Source: Mesorhizobium plurifarium
GTDB taxonomy: Bacteria > Pseudomonadota > Alphaproteobacteria > Rhizobiales > Rhizobiaceae
Assembly: GCA_000824785.1 (NCBI GenBank)
Contig: CCNB01000012.1
Location: 286,983-350,982, forward strand
DNA length: 64,000 nt
Reading direction: 5' to 3'
The position numbers were made by a program, and so were the translations under genes. Below, in pieces: positions 24,593 to 33,042 of this stretch (positions are counted from its first letter, which is position 1; the number at the start of each line of letters is the position of its first letter). The notes beneath the pieces were generated by a model. That model had not been told where the DNA came from. It searched no databases and saw only the letters and a list, made by a program, of their open reading frames with translations.

Positions 24593-26243
24593 AGACCACC
24601 CTCCCTTCAAACCAGGTCGTCAGCACTTTTGTGTCGGCGAGGTCCTCGGCCGGCGTTTCCAGAACGTTGCGGTCGAGCACGATGAGGTCGGCCGATTTGC
24701 CGATCTCGATCGAGCCGACGGTGTCGGCAAGGCCGATGGCGCGAGCCGAATTGATGGTGAAGATCTCGAGCGCCGTGGCCACGTCGATCGCCTGCTCCGG
24801 CCAGAGCGACGCGCCCGGAAACTCGCCACTCGGGTTGCGGCGAGTCACCAGCCCTTCGATGCCGTCCCACGGATCGGGGTTGGGCATCACCGGCCAGTCG
24901 GAGCCGCCGGCGAGCAGCGCGCCGGCGGCGAGCAGGTCCTTGTTCGGCCAGAAGCGCAGCGCGCGCGCCTCGCCCATCGTCTGCTTGTGGCCTTCGAGGA
25001 AGCTCGTCGGATACCAAAGGAAAGGCGAAAGGTCGGCGACGACGCCGAGGTCGGCGAAGCGGGCGATGTCGTCCGGCGCGATGTAGCTCGCATGCGCGAT
25101 ATGATGCTTGAGCTTTGTCGGGCCGTTGAAGGAACGCACGACGTCGATCGCGTCCAGCGCCTGGCTGACGGCGGCGTCGCCCGCGCAATGGATCTTCACG
25201 CCGAGCCCGAGCTTCTCGCATTTGCCGACCCAGCGGATCAGCTCCGGCACGGTGACGATGGTCGAGCCGCGGAAGCAGCAGCCCAGAACCGGGTCCTTGG
25301 TGTAAGGCTCGTGGAAGGCGGCGGTGCGGGCGCCCGGCACGCCGTCGAGGAAGATCTTTACGAAATCCGGTTTCGCATGGGCGCCGCGATATTGCTCGCG
25401 CAGCGCGATCAGCTCATCGCCGGCGATGCCGAACATGAAGGAGGGCTCGACCGCGGGCATGGCCGAGACCGACCAGGCAGTCAGCTCGCCGCGATCGTCG
25501 AGGCCCTTCAACGCCGCAAGGATCGGCTGCATGGCGGCGGCGTCGAGGAATGCGGTGACGCCGTAGGAGTTGAGCGTCGCGATCGAGCGCGCCATCGCGG
25601 CACGGTCCATCTCTTCGGTGTAGTGGCCGGATTGCGCGATGGTGCGCTCGACGATGCCGGCGGCGGATTCGATCATCATGCCGGTCAGCGCGCCGGTCGT
25701 CGGGTCGCGGCCGATGGAGCCTTTCTCCGGATCAGACGAAGAAGCCGACAGGCCGGCGAGCGCGAGCGCCTGCGAATTGACCCAGCGATTGTGATAGGTG
25801 TCGTCGCGCAGCATCACCGGCCGGCCTTGGCTGACCCGGTCGAGCGCCGCCAGCGCTTCCAGGCGGTTGAGCTTCGGCAAGAGATCGCTGCCCCATTGGC
25901 CGCCGATGATCCAGGAGCCTTCCGGCGCCTTGGCCGCTGCCTCGCCGACGCGCGCGATCAGCGTCTCGAAGCTCGCGGTCGGCGGAAAACGCAATTCGAA
26001 AAGCTCGGCCTGGCCACCCATCATCAGATGCGCATGCACGTCGACGATGCCCGGCATCATCATCGCGCCCTTGAGGTCGACGACGCGGGTACCAGCGCCT
26101 GTCAGCGCGGCGACATCAGCGCCTTCGCCGACCGCGACGATGCGGCCGCCCTTGACGGCGACGGCCGATGCCCAGGGCCGCTTGCGGTCGAGCGTGTAGA
26201 TGCGGCCATTGGTAAAAACCAGGTCGGCACTTCTCTCGGGCAT
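24579..26243 (-). CDS. YtcJ-type metal-dependent amidohydrolase (amidohydrolase 3 family)
   Basis: 554 residues. An N-terminal beta-sandwich part with ADLVFTNGRIYTLD, the metal-binding VDVHAHL motif near residue 68, KIFLDGVPG (metal-bridging Lys), KIHCAGDAA, HHIAHA and SDWPVMPNPDPW are the usual YtcJ/NfdA signatures. Members hydrolyse N-formyl or other amide bonds or cyclic amides; the substrate here is unknown. ATG 26243 has AGGAGGAGAAG upstream. It is coupled to the COG0523 GTPase and the Liv-type transporter, suggesting that the imported compound is its substrate. Confidence 0.88.
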   Translation of the reverse strand: MPERSADLVFTNGRIYTLDRKRPWASAVAVKGGRIVAVGEGADVAALTGAGTRVVDLKGAMMMPGIVDVHAHLMMGGQAELFELRFPPTASFETLIARVGEAAAKAPEGSWIIGGQWGSDLLPKLNRLEALAALDRVSQGRPVMLRDDTYHNRWVNSQALALAGLSASSSDPEKGSIGRDPTTGALTGMMIESAAGIVERTIAQSGHYTEEMDRAAMARSIATLNSYGVTAFLDAAAMQPILAALKGLDDRGELTAWSVSAMPAVEPSFMFGIAGDELIALREQYRGAHAKPDFVKIFLDGVPGARTAAFHEPYTKDPVLGCCFRGSTIVTVPELIRWVGKCEKLGLGVKIHCAGDAAVSQALDAIDVVRSFNGPTKLKHHIAHASYIAPDDIARFADLGVVADLSPFLWYPTSFLEGHKQTMGEARALRFWPNKDLLAAGALLAGGSDWPVMPNPDPWDGIEGLVTRRNPSGEFPGASLWPEQAIDVATALEIFTINSARAIGLADTVGSIEIGKSADLIVLDRNVLETPAEDLADTKVLTTWFEGRVVYERA

Positions 26244-26310
26244 TCTCTTCTCCTCCTGCTCCCGCCGACCGGCACCCTCATGCTGGCGGACGGGCAAACC
26301 TCAATTCACG

Positions 26311-27084
26311 TCACACCGCCCTGCTCTGTGTCGGGGCGCGGCCGCCGCCATCCGCGACCAGCACCGCGCCGGTGACGAAGGACGCTTCGTCGGAGGCGAG
26401 GAACAGGCAGCAGGAGGCGATCTCTTCAGGCTCGGCGACGCGGCGCAGCGCGATGCGGCTGGTCAGCGCCTTGAACTCCGCGTCGGGCGTCGAGCCGTTG
26501 GCGCTTGCGGCGACTTTCATCTCGTAGACGCTCATCGGCGTGCGCACCCAGCCGGGCGCCACCGCGTTGGCGCGGATACCGTCGGCACCATGCGCGAAGG
26601 CCACCGAGCGGGTGTAGGAGACGAGTGCTGCCTTGCTCGCCGAATAGGCGGCGTTCTGGCCGCTGGCGTTGAAGGCGCCGACCGAGGCGATGTTGACGAT
26701 CGCGCCGCCGCGCTGCTTGAGCAGCGGCAGCGCCGCGCGGCACACCATCATCGAGCCGGTGACGTTGACGGCAAAGCTCTTGGCCCAGGTCTCGTCGCTC
26801 AGCGTCTCCGGCTCGTCGAGGATCATGACACCGGCAGCATTGACGACGATGTCGAGGCGGCCGCCGCAGGCTTCGATGGCGCGGGCGATGTCGCGGGCAT
26901 CGGTGATGTCGCCGCGCACGGCGATGCCGCCGCTGGCCCTGGCCGCTTCATCCAGCACGTCCCCGCCATGCCCGAAGGCGATAACCTTGGCGCCGTGGCG
27001 GCCGAACAATTCGGCGGTGGCGCGGCCCATGCCGGTGGCGGCACCCGTGACCAGGGCGGTGCGGCCTTCGAGGCGGCGGCTCAT
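26311..27084 (-). CDS. SDR-family oxidoreductase
   Basis: 257 residues, classical short-chain dehydrogenase. The nucleotide motif is TGAATGMGRAT, a slightly relaxed TGxxxGxG; Asn in VNAAGVM; the catalytic Ser in NIASVGAF and YSASK (Tyr and Lys). The end VTGAVLVADGG is typical. It overlaps the upstream SDR by four bases (ATGA). Substrate unknown; position after a second SDR and an aminotransferase suggests stepwise oxidation of an amino-acid-derived alcohol or ketone. Confidence 0.9.
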   Translation of the reverse strand: MSRRLEGRTALVTGAATGMGRATAELFGRHGAKVIAFGHGGDVLDEAARASGGIAVRGDITDARDIARAIEACGGRLDIVVNAAGVMILDEPETLSDETWAKSFAVNVTGSMMVCRAALPLLKQRGGAIVNIASVGAFNASGQNAAYSASKAALVSYTRSVAFAHGADGIRANAVAPGWVRTPMSVYEMKVAASANGSTPDAEFKALTSRIALRRVAEPEEIASCCLFLASDEASFVTGAVLVADGGGRAPTQSRAV

Positions 27085-27878
27085 GCGAGCCCCCAATGCC
27101 GTTCCACGGCGTAGCCGGTCTCGGGCAGGGTCGAGCCGCCGTCGACGACGATGGTCTGGCCAGTGATGTATTTCGCTTGGCTCGAGGCGAGGTAGAGCAT
27201 GGCGCAGGCGATGTCATCGGCCTCGCCGATACGGCCCATCGGGATGAACTGGCCGAGCCTGTCCGCCACCTCCGGCTTGCTCATCGTACCGCGGCCGGGC
27301 TTGGCGATGAAACCCGGCTCGACGCCGTTGACGGTGATGCCGTCGCGGGCGAATTCGAAGGCGGCGCCGCGGATGAAGGCGTTGACGCCGGCCTTCGCCG
27401 CCGAATAGTGCGCGCCGCCGGCCATCGCCACGCGCGCCGAGACCGATGAGGTGACGAGGATGCGGCCGAAACCATTGGCGCGCATCGCCGGGGCCGCTGC
27501 CTGCGCCAGCCAGAAGCAGGCTTTGAGGTTGACCGCCAGCGCCTCTTCAAGCTTGTCCTCGTCGAGTCCCTCGACCGAGGCCCAGGGACAGCCGCCCGCA
27601 TTGTGGACGACGATATCGAGCCGGCCTGCCTCGCGCGCGACATCGCCGACCAGGGCGTGCAGCGCCGCGCGGTCCAGCCCGGCAAGCGCGACGGCGCGGG
27701 CGGATAGGCCACGCGCGGACAGCTCGGAGGCAAGCGCCTCGGCGACGTCGAGCGTGCGGTTGGCGATGACCACCGAGGCGCCGGCCTCGGCAAAGCGCGT
27801 GACGATGGCGGCACCGATACCGCGCCCGCCGCCGGTCACCAGCGCCACCCTGCCCGTGAGGTCGAACGGGTTCGCCAT
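27081..27878 (-). CDS. SDR-family oxidoreductase
   Basis: 265 residues. TGGGRGIG is the cofactor-binding motif, HNAGG the Asn motif, SSVS with YSAAK the catalytic Ser-Tyr-Lys set, and ITGQTIVVDGG the end. It is only distantly like the SDR that follows it (26311-27084). Spacing of three bases to the aminotransferase stop and ATGA overlap with the next SDR show one operon. Substrate unknown. Confidence 0.9.
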   Translation of the reverse strand: MANPFDLTGRVALVTGGGRGIGAAIVTRFAEAGASVVIANRTLDVAEALASELSARGLSARAVALAGLDRAALHALVGDVAREAGRLDIVVHNAGGCPWASVEGLDEDKLEEALAVNLKACFWLAQAAAPAMRANGFGRILVTSSVSARVAMAGGAHYSAAKAGVNAFIRGAAFEFARDGITVNGVEPGFIAKPGRGTMSKPEVADRLGQFIPMGRIGEADDIACAMLYLASSQAKYITGQTIVVDGGSTLPETGYAVERHWGLA

Positions 27879-27881
27879 GGC

Positions 27882-29303
27882 TCAGACGACGCCCGCGCCG
27901 CGGACGAGATCGACGAAACGGCCGAAGACTTCGGTGTGACGATCGACATCGGCCGGCGACGTCGCCGGGCACATCAGGAACATGGTGTGGAACGGCGTCA
28001 CCAATATGCCTTCGTTCATGTAGAAGGCATGCAGCAGCGTCTCCAGATCGCCGCGCCGGCCGGCAATGACGTCGGCGCCGCTCAGCGGCGGCTTCGGCAT
28101 GAACATGATCTCGGCGCGGGCGCCGACCTGCGTCACATGCCAGGGCAACCGGTTGGTTCGGATGATGCCCGAGGCTGCTTCGGCAAGGCGCGTGGCGTTG
28201 GCGATCATCAGCTCGAAATTGGCCGGCGTCAGCACCTCTTCCAGCACGGCGCGCATGGTGGCGACGGTGAGCGCATTGCCGGCCAGCGTGCCGCCGATGC
28301 CGAGATGCGCCGACTGGCGCACGCGCGGATTGACCATCGGCACGATCTTCCAAAGCCGCTCGGCGATCTCCCGCGAGACGCCGAAGATGCCGGCCGGAAT
28401 GCCGCCCGCGATCGCCTTGCCGGCGACCAGAATATCCGGCTCCAGCCCGTGCAGCGCGGTGTAGCCGCCGGGGCCGCTGGAGATGGTATGCGTCTCGTCG
28501 ATGATGAGCACCGTGCCGGTGCGGCGGGTGATCTCACGCAGCGCCGCGTGAAAGCCGTCGGCGACCGGTATCATGCCGAAATTGGTCATCAGCGGCTCGG
28601 TAAGCACGCAGGCCACGTCGCCATGCGACAGCGCTTCCTCGAGCGCCGCGACGTCGTTGAACTCGACCACCCGGGAGACGGCCGAATGATCGACGCCGTT
28701 CGGGTGGATCATGTTGCGCATGCCGATCCTGCCGTCGCGGATCTCGACATGCGCCTCCTCGACGCCGCCGTGATAGCAGCCGGAAAAGACCAGCACCTTG
28801 GGGCGGCCGGTGATCATGCGCGCGATGCGGATGGCGCCGCGATTGGCGTCGGTGGCCGACGTCGTCAGCGTCCAGTAGGGCAAGCCGAAGCGGCGCGCGA
28901 GCTCGGCGCCGACCCAGAGGCTGTCCTCGGTGGGCAGCATCATGGTGGTGCCGTTCTGCAATTGGCGGAGCGCGGCGCGCGTCACCGCCTCCGGCGCGTG
29001 GCCGCACATGCCGCCAGTGTCGCCAAGCGCGAAGTCGACATAGTCGCGGCCGTCAATGTCAGTGATATGCGCGCCGCTTGCCGAAGCAGCGTAGACCGGG
29101 AAGCCGCCGGCCCAGCGCCGCATCCAGTGCGACGGCCCGCCATAAAGAAAGTGCTTTTTGCCTTCCTCCCATGCCGCCGCCGAGCGCGGATGCGTGTCGA
29201 GGAACCGCGCCTGCTCACGGTCGAGCAGGTCTTCGGTCGTTGCTGATTGCAAAGCTGTCTTGCTGGCGGCCGTCACGGCGCTGAACTCTCCCTGGCGCGC
29301 CAA
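27882..29303 (-). CDS. Class III PLP-dependent aminotransferase (glutamate-1-semialdehyde aminomutase-like)
   Basis: 473 residues. IDGRDYVDFALGD and the HAPEAVTRA segment near residue 100, SGCYHGG before the cofactor site, IIDETHT (PLP pyridine Asp replaced in context DETHT) and the Schiff-base Lys in LVAGKAIAGGIPAG mark a class III aminotransferase of the HemL-like branch. It probably transfers an amino group to or from a ketoacid or semialdehyde. It is the first gene of the minus-strand operon and faces an IclR regulator across 131 bases that hold candidate operators. Confidence 0.88.
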   Translation of the reverse strand: MARQGEFSAVTAASKTALQSATTEDLLDREQARFLDTHPRSAAAWEEGKKHFLYGGPSHWMRRWAGGFPVYAASASGAHITDIDGRDYVDFALGDTGGMCGHAPEAVTRAALRQLQNGTTMMLPTEDSLWVGAELARRFGLPYWTLTTSATDANRGAIRIARMITGRPKVLVFSGCYHGGVEEAHVEIRDGRIGMRNMIHPNGVDHSAVSRVVEFNDVAALEEALSHGDVACVLTEPLMTNFGMIPVADGFHAALREITRRTGTVLIIDETHTISSGPGGYTALHGLEPDILVAGKAIAGGIPAGIFGVSREIAERLWKIVPMVNPRVRQSAHLGIGGTLAGNALTVATMRAVLEEVLTPANFELMIANATRLAEAASGIIRTNRLPWHVTQVGARAEIMFMPKPPLSGADVIAGRRGDLETLLHAFYMNEGILVTPFHTMFLMCPATSPADVDRHTEVFGRFVDLVRGAGVV

Positions 29304-29331
29304 ATTCCGGGGCGCATAGCCGTTCCCAGTC

Positions 29332-29376
29332 GGTTCATTATTTGAACCAGTGTTTTGTATGTTATGAACACACTGG
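29332..29376. promoter_or_regulatory. Candidate IclR operator region, two overlapping inverted repeats
   Basis: GGTTCA-ttatt-TGAACC (29332-29348) is a perfect palindrome. It shares two bases with a wider repeat, CCAGTGT (29347-29353) and ACACTGG (29370-29376). Both lie between the aminotransferase operon and the divergent IclR gene, where an autoregulating IclR protein would bind. Confidence 0.55.
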
Positions 29377-29434
29377 AGGCAGGGAGGGCGCCTGTCAAGT
29401 TAATTCACATGCGAAGTATCTTGGAGGATGCGCG

Positions 29435-30181
29435 ATGAGCACGGTGGGCAAGGCAGTGTCGCTGCTGGAGCTGTTCACGCTGCACGAGCCGGAGATCGGC
29501 CTCTCCGATCTCGCCCGCCGCGCCGGGCTCGACAAGGCCACCGCCAGGCGGCTCCTGACGGCGCTTGCCGCGCACCGGCTGATCGAGCAGGAGCCGCGCA
29601 GCCGCCGCTACCGGCTGGGCGCCGGCCTGTCGCGACTCGCCCGAATCCGCGACGCGCATTTCCCCTTCGTGCGCCTCGCAGCGCCGGTCATCCGCGAGCT
29701 GTCGCAAGAAACCGGCGAGACCGTACATCTGTCGGAGTTCAGCGCCGGCGCGCTGCTCACCGTCCATGTCGCGCTTTCGGCCAAGGCTAACCGCGTCAAT
29801 GTCGATGTCGGCCAGGTGCTGCCGCTGCATGGCACGGCCTCGGGCATCGCCTTCCTTGCCGCCTCGCGCCTGGAGGTGGCCAGCGCCTATCTGGAGAAGC
29901 CTTTGCAGGCCTTCACCGCGCATACGATGACAGAGCCGGACACGCTGGCCAAAGCCATCGCGTTCGCGGCTGCAAGCGGCTATTCGCGCAGTTCGCAGGG
30001 CTATGAGGAAGGCGTGCACAGTATAGGTGCCGCGATCCTCGGCGCCGACGGCCAGCCGATCGGCACGCTGTCGATCGCCTCCCCCGTCTCGCGTATCGAC
30101 GACCATCTGGCGGCCAGTCAGGGCGAGGCGGCGACCAGGGCGGCGCGGCTGATCTCGGCGCGGCTGACCGGCGAGGCATAA
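29435..30181 (+). CDS. IclR-family transcriptional regulator
   Basis: 248 residues. N-terminal winged helix (VGKAVSLLELF through GLDKATARRLLTALAAHRLIEQ), then the IclR effector domain (LSQETGETVHLSEF; GTASGIAFLA; ASGYSRSSQGYEEGVHSIGAAI). ATG 29435 has TTGGAGGA nine bases upstream. Divergent from the aminotransferase-SDR-amidohydrolase-transporter operon, which it most likely controls. Confidence 0.93.
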   Translation: MSTVGKAVSLLELFTLHEPEIGLSDLARRAGLDKATARRLLTALAAHRLIEQEPRSRRYRLGAGLSRLARIRDAHFPFVRLAAPVIRELSQETGETVHLSEFSAGALLTVHVALSAKANRVNVDVGQVLPLHGTASGIAFLAASRLEVASAYLEKPLQAFTAHTMTEPDTLAKAIAFAAASGYSRSSQGYEEGVHSIGAAILGADGQPIGTLSIASPVSRIDDHLAASQGEAATRAARLISARLTGEA

Positions 30182-30249
30182 GTTCATCTCCGCCGTTGCG
30201 GCCGGGATCGTTCGGTGCTGCCGACGCCAGACGTTCTCGTTCCTCGCCG

Positions 30250-30636
30250 TCAAACACCGTCCTGGTAGAGTTCGATCGGAAGTCCATCGGGATCGGCGAT
30301 GAAGGTAAACAATCGGCCCGTGTAGGGATCTGTTCGGATGGGCTCCACCTCAACGCCTCGCGAGCGAAGCAGCCCGGCGGTTGCCTCGACCGAGGCAACT
30401 GCGAACGCAAGATGTCTTAATCCGCAGGCCTCGGGCCTGCTGGGCCGGCCTGGCGGATTCGGGAAACTGAACAACTCGATCTGGATGGGGCCATGACGCA
30501 AATCGCATTTCCAGGACTGCCTCTCCGGGCGCCAGTTTTCGGCGAGGACGGCGAAACCGAGCTTGTTGATATAGAACTGCTTCGACGCCTCATAGTCACT
30601 GCAGATGATTGCAACATGATGGACAGCCAGGAGCAT
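30250..30636 (-). CDS. VOC-family (glyoxalase-like) protein
   Basis: 128 residues, a single VOC domain with two beta-alpha-beta-beta-beta modules: AVHHVAIICSDYEASKQFY at the start and FTFIADPDGLPIELYQ at the end. Metal ligands would be His6 or 7, Glu in IELFSF, His in LRHLAF and Glu in IELYQ. Members include glyoxalase I, dioxygenases and resistance proteins; function not assignable. ATG 30636 starts exactly at the domain; the open frame upstream has no matching domain content. It converges with the IclR gene. Confidence 0.82.
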   Translation of the reverse strand: MLLAVHHVAIICSDYEASKQFYINKLGFAVLAENWRPERQSWKCDLRHGPIQIELFSFPNPPGRPSRPEACGLRHLAFAVASVEATAGLLRSRGVEVEPIRTDPYTGRLFTFIADPDGLPIELYQDGV

Positions 30637-30959
30637 CAAACGGGCCTCACGTGAGCTTCGATAAGGGCGACGCAGCAGACTCGCATCGGGCACGCCTTTG
30701 ACGCAACCAGGTACCGACACCGGCATCGAGCGGCCAGAGAAACGTACCGAGTCCCGGCCGCTTGCCAGGACCTTCTCGCCTGCGCTGAGCGCTTCCTTCG
30801 TCACCGAGCGTGAATGAATTTCTGCCGTTGCGATGAAGATGCTTAGCATGTTAACTTATTTGCCGATTGCATCGGCGCCGCCGTTGCGTCTCAATCCCGC
30901 GAAAAGAGGGCCACGAAAAAGGGCCACGAAAAGACGGGGCGAAACTGATGGAGGAGACT
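30637..30959. other. Divergent intergenic region of VOC and AraC genes
   Basis: About 320 bases with no supported gene. Near its right end lies a tandem repeat just before the AraC start (separate entry). Short GC palindromes are not evident. Promoters for both divergent genes must lie here. Confidence 0.4.
30908..30933 (+). repeat. Tandem 13-base repeat before AraC-family gene
   Basis: GGGCCACGAAAAA followed at once by GGGCCACGAAAAG: two 13-base units differing at the last base, 27 bases before the AraC start. Direct repeats are the usual form of AraC-type operators, so this may be an autoregulatory site; it could also be simple slippage. Confidence 0.5.
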
Positions 30960-31907
30960 ATGCTCGGCCACCATGTGAGCGTCGCCGACGGCGAGGCTTT
31001 CCTGTCCGCTTCGCGGATGCTGTTCGGCCCTATCACGCAGCGGTTCTCGCGCGGTGAGGCACCCTCGCTGCCGAAGCTGGTCTCCGTCAATCTGGGCTCC
31101 TGTCGACTCTCCGAGATCAGGGCGAAATCGCACCTCGTGGTCAACGACCGCGCCTTCTGGCGCAGCTTCGATCCCGACGCGATCAAGATCCTGATGCAGC
31201 TCAAGGGCCGCAGCCGCTTCGAGCAGCAGCAGACGGCGATCGATCTCGGGCCGCGCGCGGCGATCATCTACGATCCGGTGCGGGCTTATTCGCTGCAGAA
31301 CCTCTCCGACGTCGACCAGCTCATCCTGCAGGTGCCGCGCTCGACCTTCGGCGACGAGACGCTGGCCCGTCTTTCGGTGCCGGTGCCGCTGCCGGGCGAG
31401 GGCGACAGCCTGACCCATATCCTGTCCGGGCTGATGCAGATGGCGATCGGCGAAGCGCACAAGCTCGACGAGGCCGGCTGCCGTCGCGTCGGCGAAAGCC
31501 TGATCCAGCTCGTCAACGGCCTGATCCAGGCAAAGCCCATGGCGCCGGAATTCCGCCGCTCGCCGCTGGAAGCACTGCGTGAAAGGATCGTCGCCTATAT
31601 CGACGCCAATCTGGCCCGCAGCAGCCTCTCGGCCGAGGACATCGCCCGCCATATGGGCTGTTCCCGGCGCTACCTGCACCGCGCCTTCGAGGGCGAAGGC
31701 ATGACGCTGGAGCGCTTCGTCTGGGACAGACGGCTGGAGCGCAGCAAGGAGGAGCTTCTCTCCCCCGCCCGCGCCTCGGTATCGATCTCCGAAATCGCGT
31801 TTGCCTGCGGCTTCAATTCGAGCGCGCATTTCTCGCGAGCGTTCAAGAGCAAGTATGATGTGTCGCCACGGGAGTTGAGGGAGCGGATGCGCACCCTGGT
31901 GCATTAA
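30960..31907 (+). CDS. AraC-family transcriptional regulator
   Basis: 315 residues. The N-terminal part resembles the AraC-binding-like domain of AraC/XylS-type regulators (RLSEIRAKSHLVVND; IKILMQLKGRSRFEQ). The C-terminal AraC HTH has LSAEDIARHMGCSRRYLHRAF and the second helix-turn-helix ISEIAFACGFNSSAHFSRAFK. ATG 30960 follows GGAGGAGACT with good spacing; ATG 30948 is possible. It may control the adjacent Liv-type operon (32069 onward), which lies downstream in the opposite orientation. Confidence 0.9.
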   Translation: MLGHHVSVADGEAFLSASRMLFGPITQRFSRGEAPSLPKLVSVNLGSCRLSEIRAKSHLVVNDRAFWRSFDPDAIKILMQLKGRSRFEQQQTAIDLGPRAAIIYDPVRAYSLQNLSDVDQLILQVPRSTFGDETLARLSVPVPLPGEGDSLTHILSGLMQMAIGEAHKLDEAGCRRVGESLIQLVNGLIQAKPMAPEFRRSPLEALRERIVAYIDANLARSSLSAEDIARHMGCSRRYLHRAFEGEGMTLERFVWDRRLERSKEELLSPARASVSISEIAFACGFNSSAHFSRAFKSKYDVSPRELRERMRTLVH

Positions 31908-32068
31908 GTAGTTTCGGCTGGAGTTTAGCAGATACCGCAAGCCGTTCCCGCCCTTGGCAGGCACCTGGTGTCCCCGTTTTTATCAGTTCTCGCAGATGGC
32001 TGAATCCTCGGCTTGCAGCTCTTGCGCCGCGACCGTCTACAGCGCCTGGTTCGGGGTGTGCACAAATT

Positions 32069-33037
32069 TCAAGCCGTGCGCGCCTTGCCCACAAAACTCC
32101 GCATCAGCCCCTTAGGCAGGAACAGCATCGCCAAAATGATTGTCAGCCCCGAAATCACCGGGTGATAGTCGGGGACGACGATGCGGGCGAGATCGAACAC
32201 GGCGTACATCACCAGCGCGCCGAGGATCGGGCCGAGCAGCGTGCCGGTGCCGCCGACCACCGTCATCATCAAGGGCAAGAGCATCCAGTCGAGGTCGAAC
32301 ACCGAGTCCGGCCCGACATGGAAGATGTAGAAGGTATAGAGGCTGCCGGCGACGCCGGCGATGAAGGCGCTGCCGGCGAAGGCTGCGACCTTGACCTTGA
32401 GCGTGTCGATGCCGTTGGCGGACGCCGCCATCTCGTCGTCGCGCACGGCGATCAGTGCAAGGCCGTAGCGCGAGCGCATCAGCGCGCGGATGGCCAAGGC
32501 GGTGGCGACCATAAGGCCTAGCCCGACCCAGTAATGCGGCCGCAGCGTGTCGAAGCTGCTTGCCGGCGCAACGATGCCGAAGGCGCCGCCGGTGAAGTCG
32601 CCGCCATTGACGAAGATCACCTTCACGATCTCGCCGAAGCCGAGCGTGCCGAGCGCGAAATAATCGCCATGGAGTTTCGACAGGAGCGGCAAGCCGATGA
32701 GGACCGCCGCGAGTGCCGCGACGAAGCCACCCAGCAGCATTGTCACCGGGTCGAAATAATAGATGTTCGGATGGCTGTCATAGAGCGAGCCCCAGAGATA
32801 GTTGCCGCTCCACAGGATCGCGGTGGTATAGGCGCCGAGCCCGAAGAAGGCGTGGCTGCCGAGGCTGATCTGGCCGCCATAGCCGGCGACCAGGTTCCAG
32901 CTTTGCGCCATGACGGCGTAGAGGAAGACGAAGAACAGGAAGGAGAAATAGTAGGCGTCGACGGCGCCGGGCAGGAACGGTAGCAGCGCCAGCGCCGCGA
33001 CGACGACGATTGCGATCCATTGCGAGGGTCGGCTCAT
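32069..33037 (-). CDS. Branched-chain-type ABC transporter permease LivM
   Basis: 322 residues with about nine membrane segments. LVAGYGGQISLGSHAFFGLG is the LivM signature; VRDDEMAASANGI is the conserved cytoplasmic loop for the ATPase; the end has FLPKGLM. ATG 33037 is preferred over TTG 33046. Five bases separate it from the LivH stop. Last gene of the third transporter. Confidence 0.9.
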   Translation of the reverse strand: MSRPSQWIAIVVVAALALLPFLPGAVDAYYFSFLFFVFLYAVMAQSWNLVAGYGGQISLGSHAFFGLGAYTTAILWSGNYLWGSLYDSHPNIYYFDPVTMLLGGFVAALAAVLIGLPLLSKLHGDYFALGTLGFGEIVKVIFVNGGDFTGGAFGIVAPASSFDTLRPHYWVGLGLMVATALAIRALMRSRYGLALIAVRDDEMAASANGIDTLKVKVAAFAGSAFIAGVAGSLYTFYIFHVGPDSVFDLDWMLLPLMMTVVGGTGTLLGPILGALVMYAVFDLARIVVPDYHPVISGLTIILAMLFLPKGLMRSFVGKARTA

Positions 33038-33042
33038 CGTTC

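Noticed and set aside
22376..24685. 769-codon plus-strand frame opposite the binding protein and COG0523 genes
   Set aside because: Antisense shadow. The minus-strand genes have clear domains, signal peptide and ribosome-binding sites.
27882..29303. Heme-pathway glutamate-1-semialdehyde aminomutase (HemL)
   Set aside because: It is HemL-like in fold, but the catabolic operon and IclR control argue against a housekeeping heme role.
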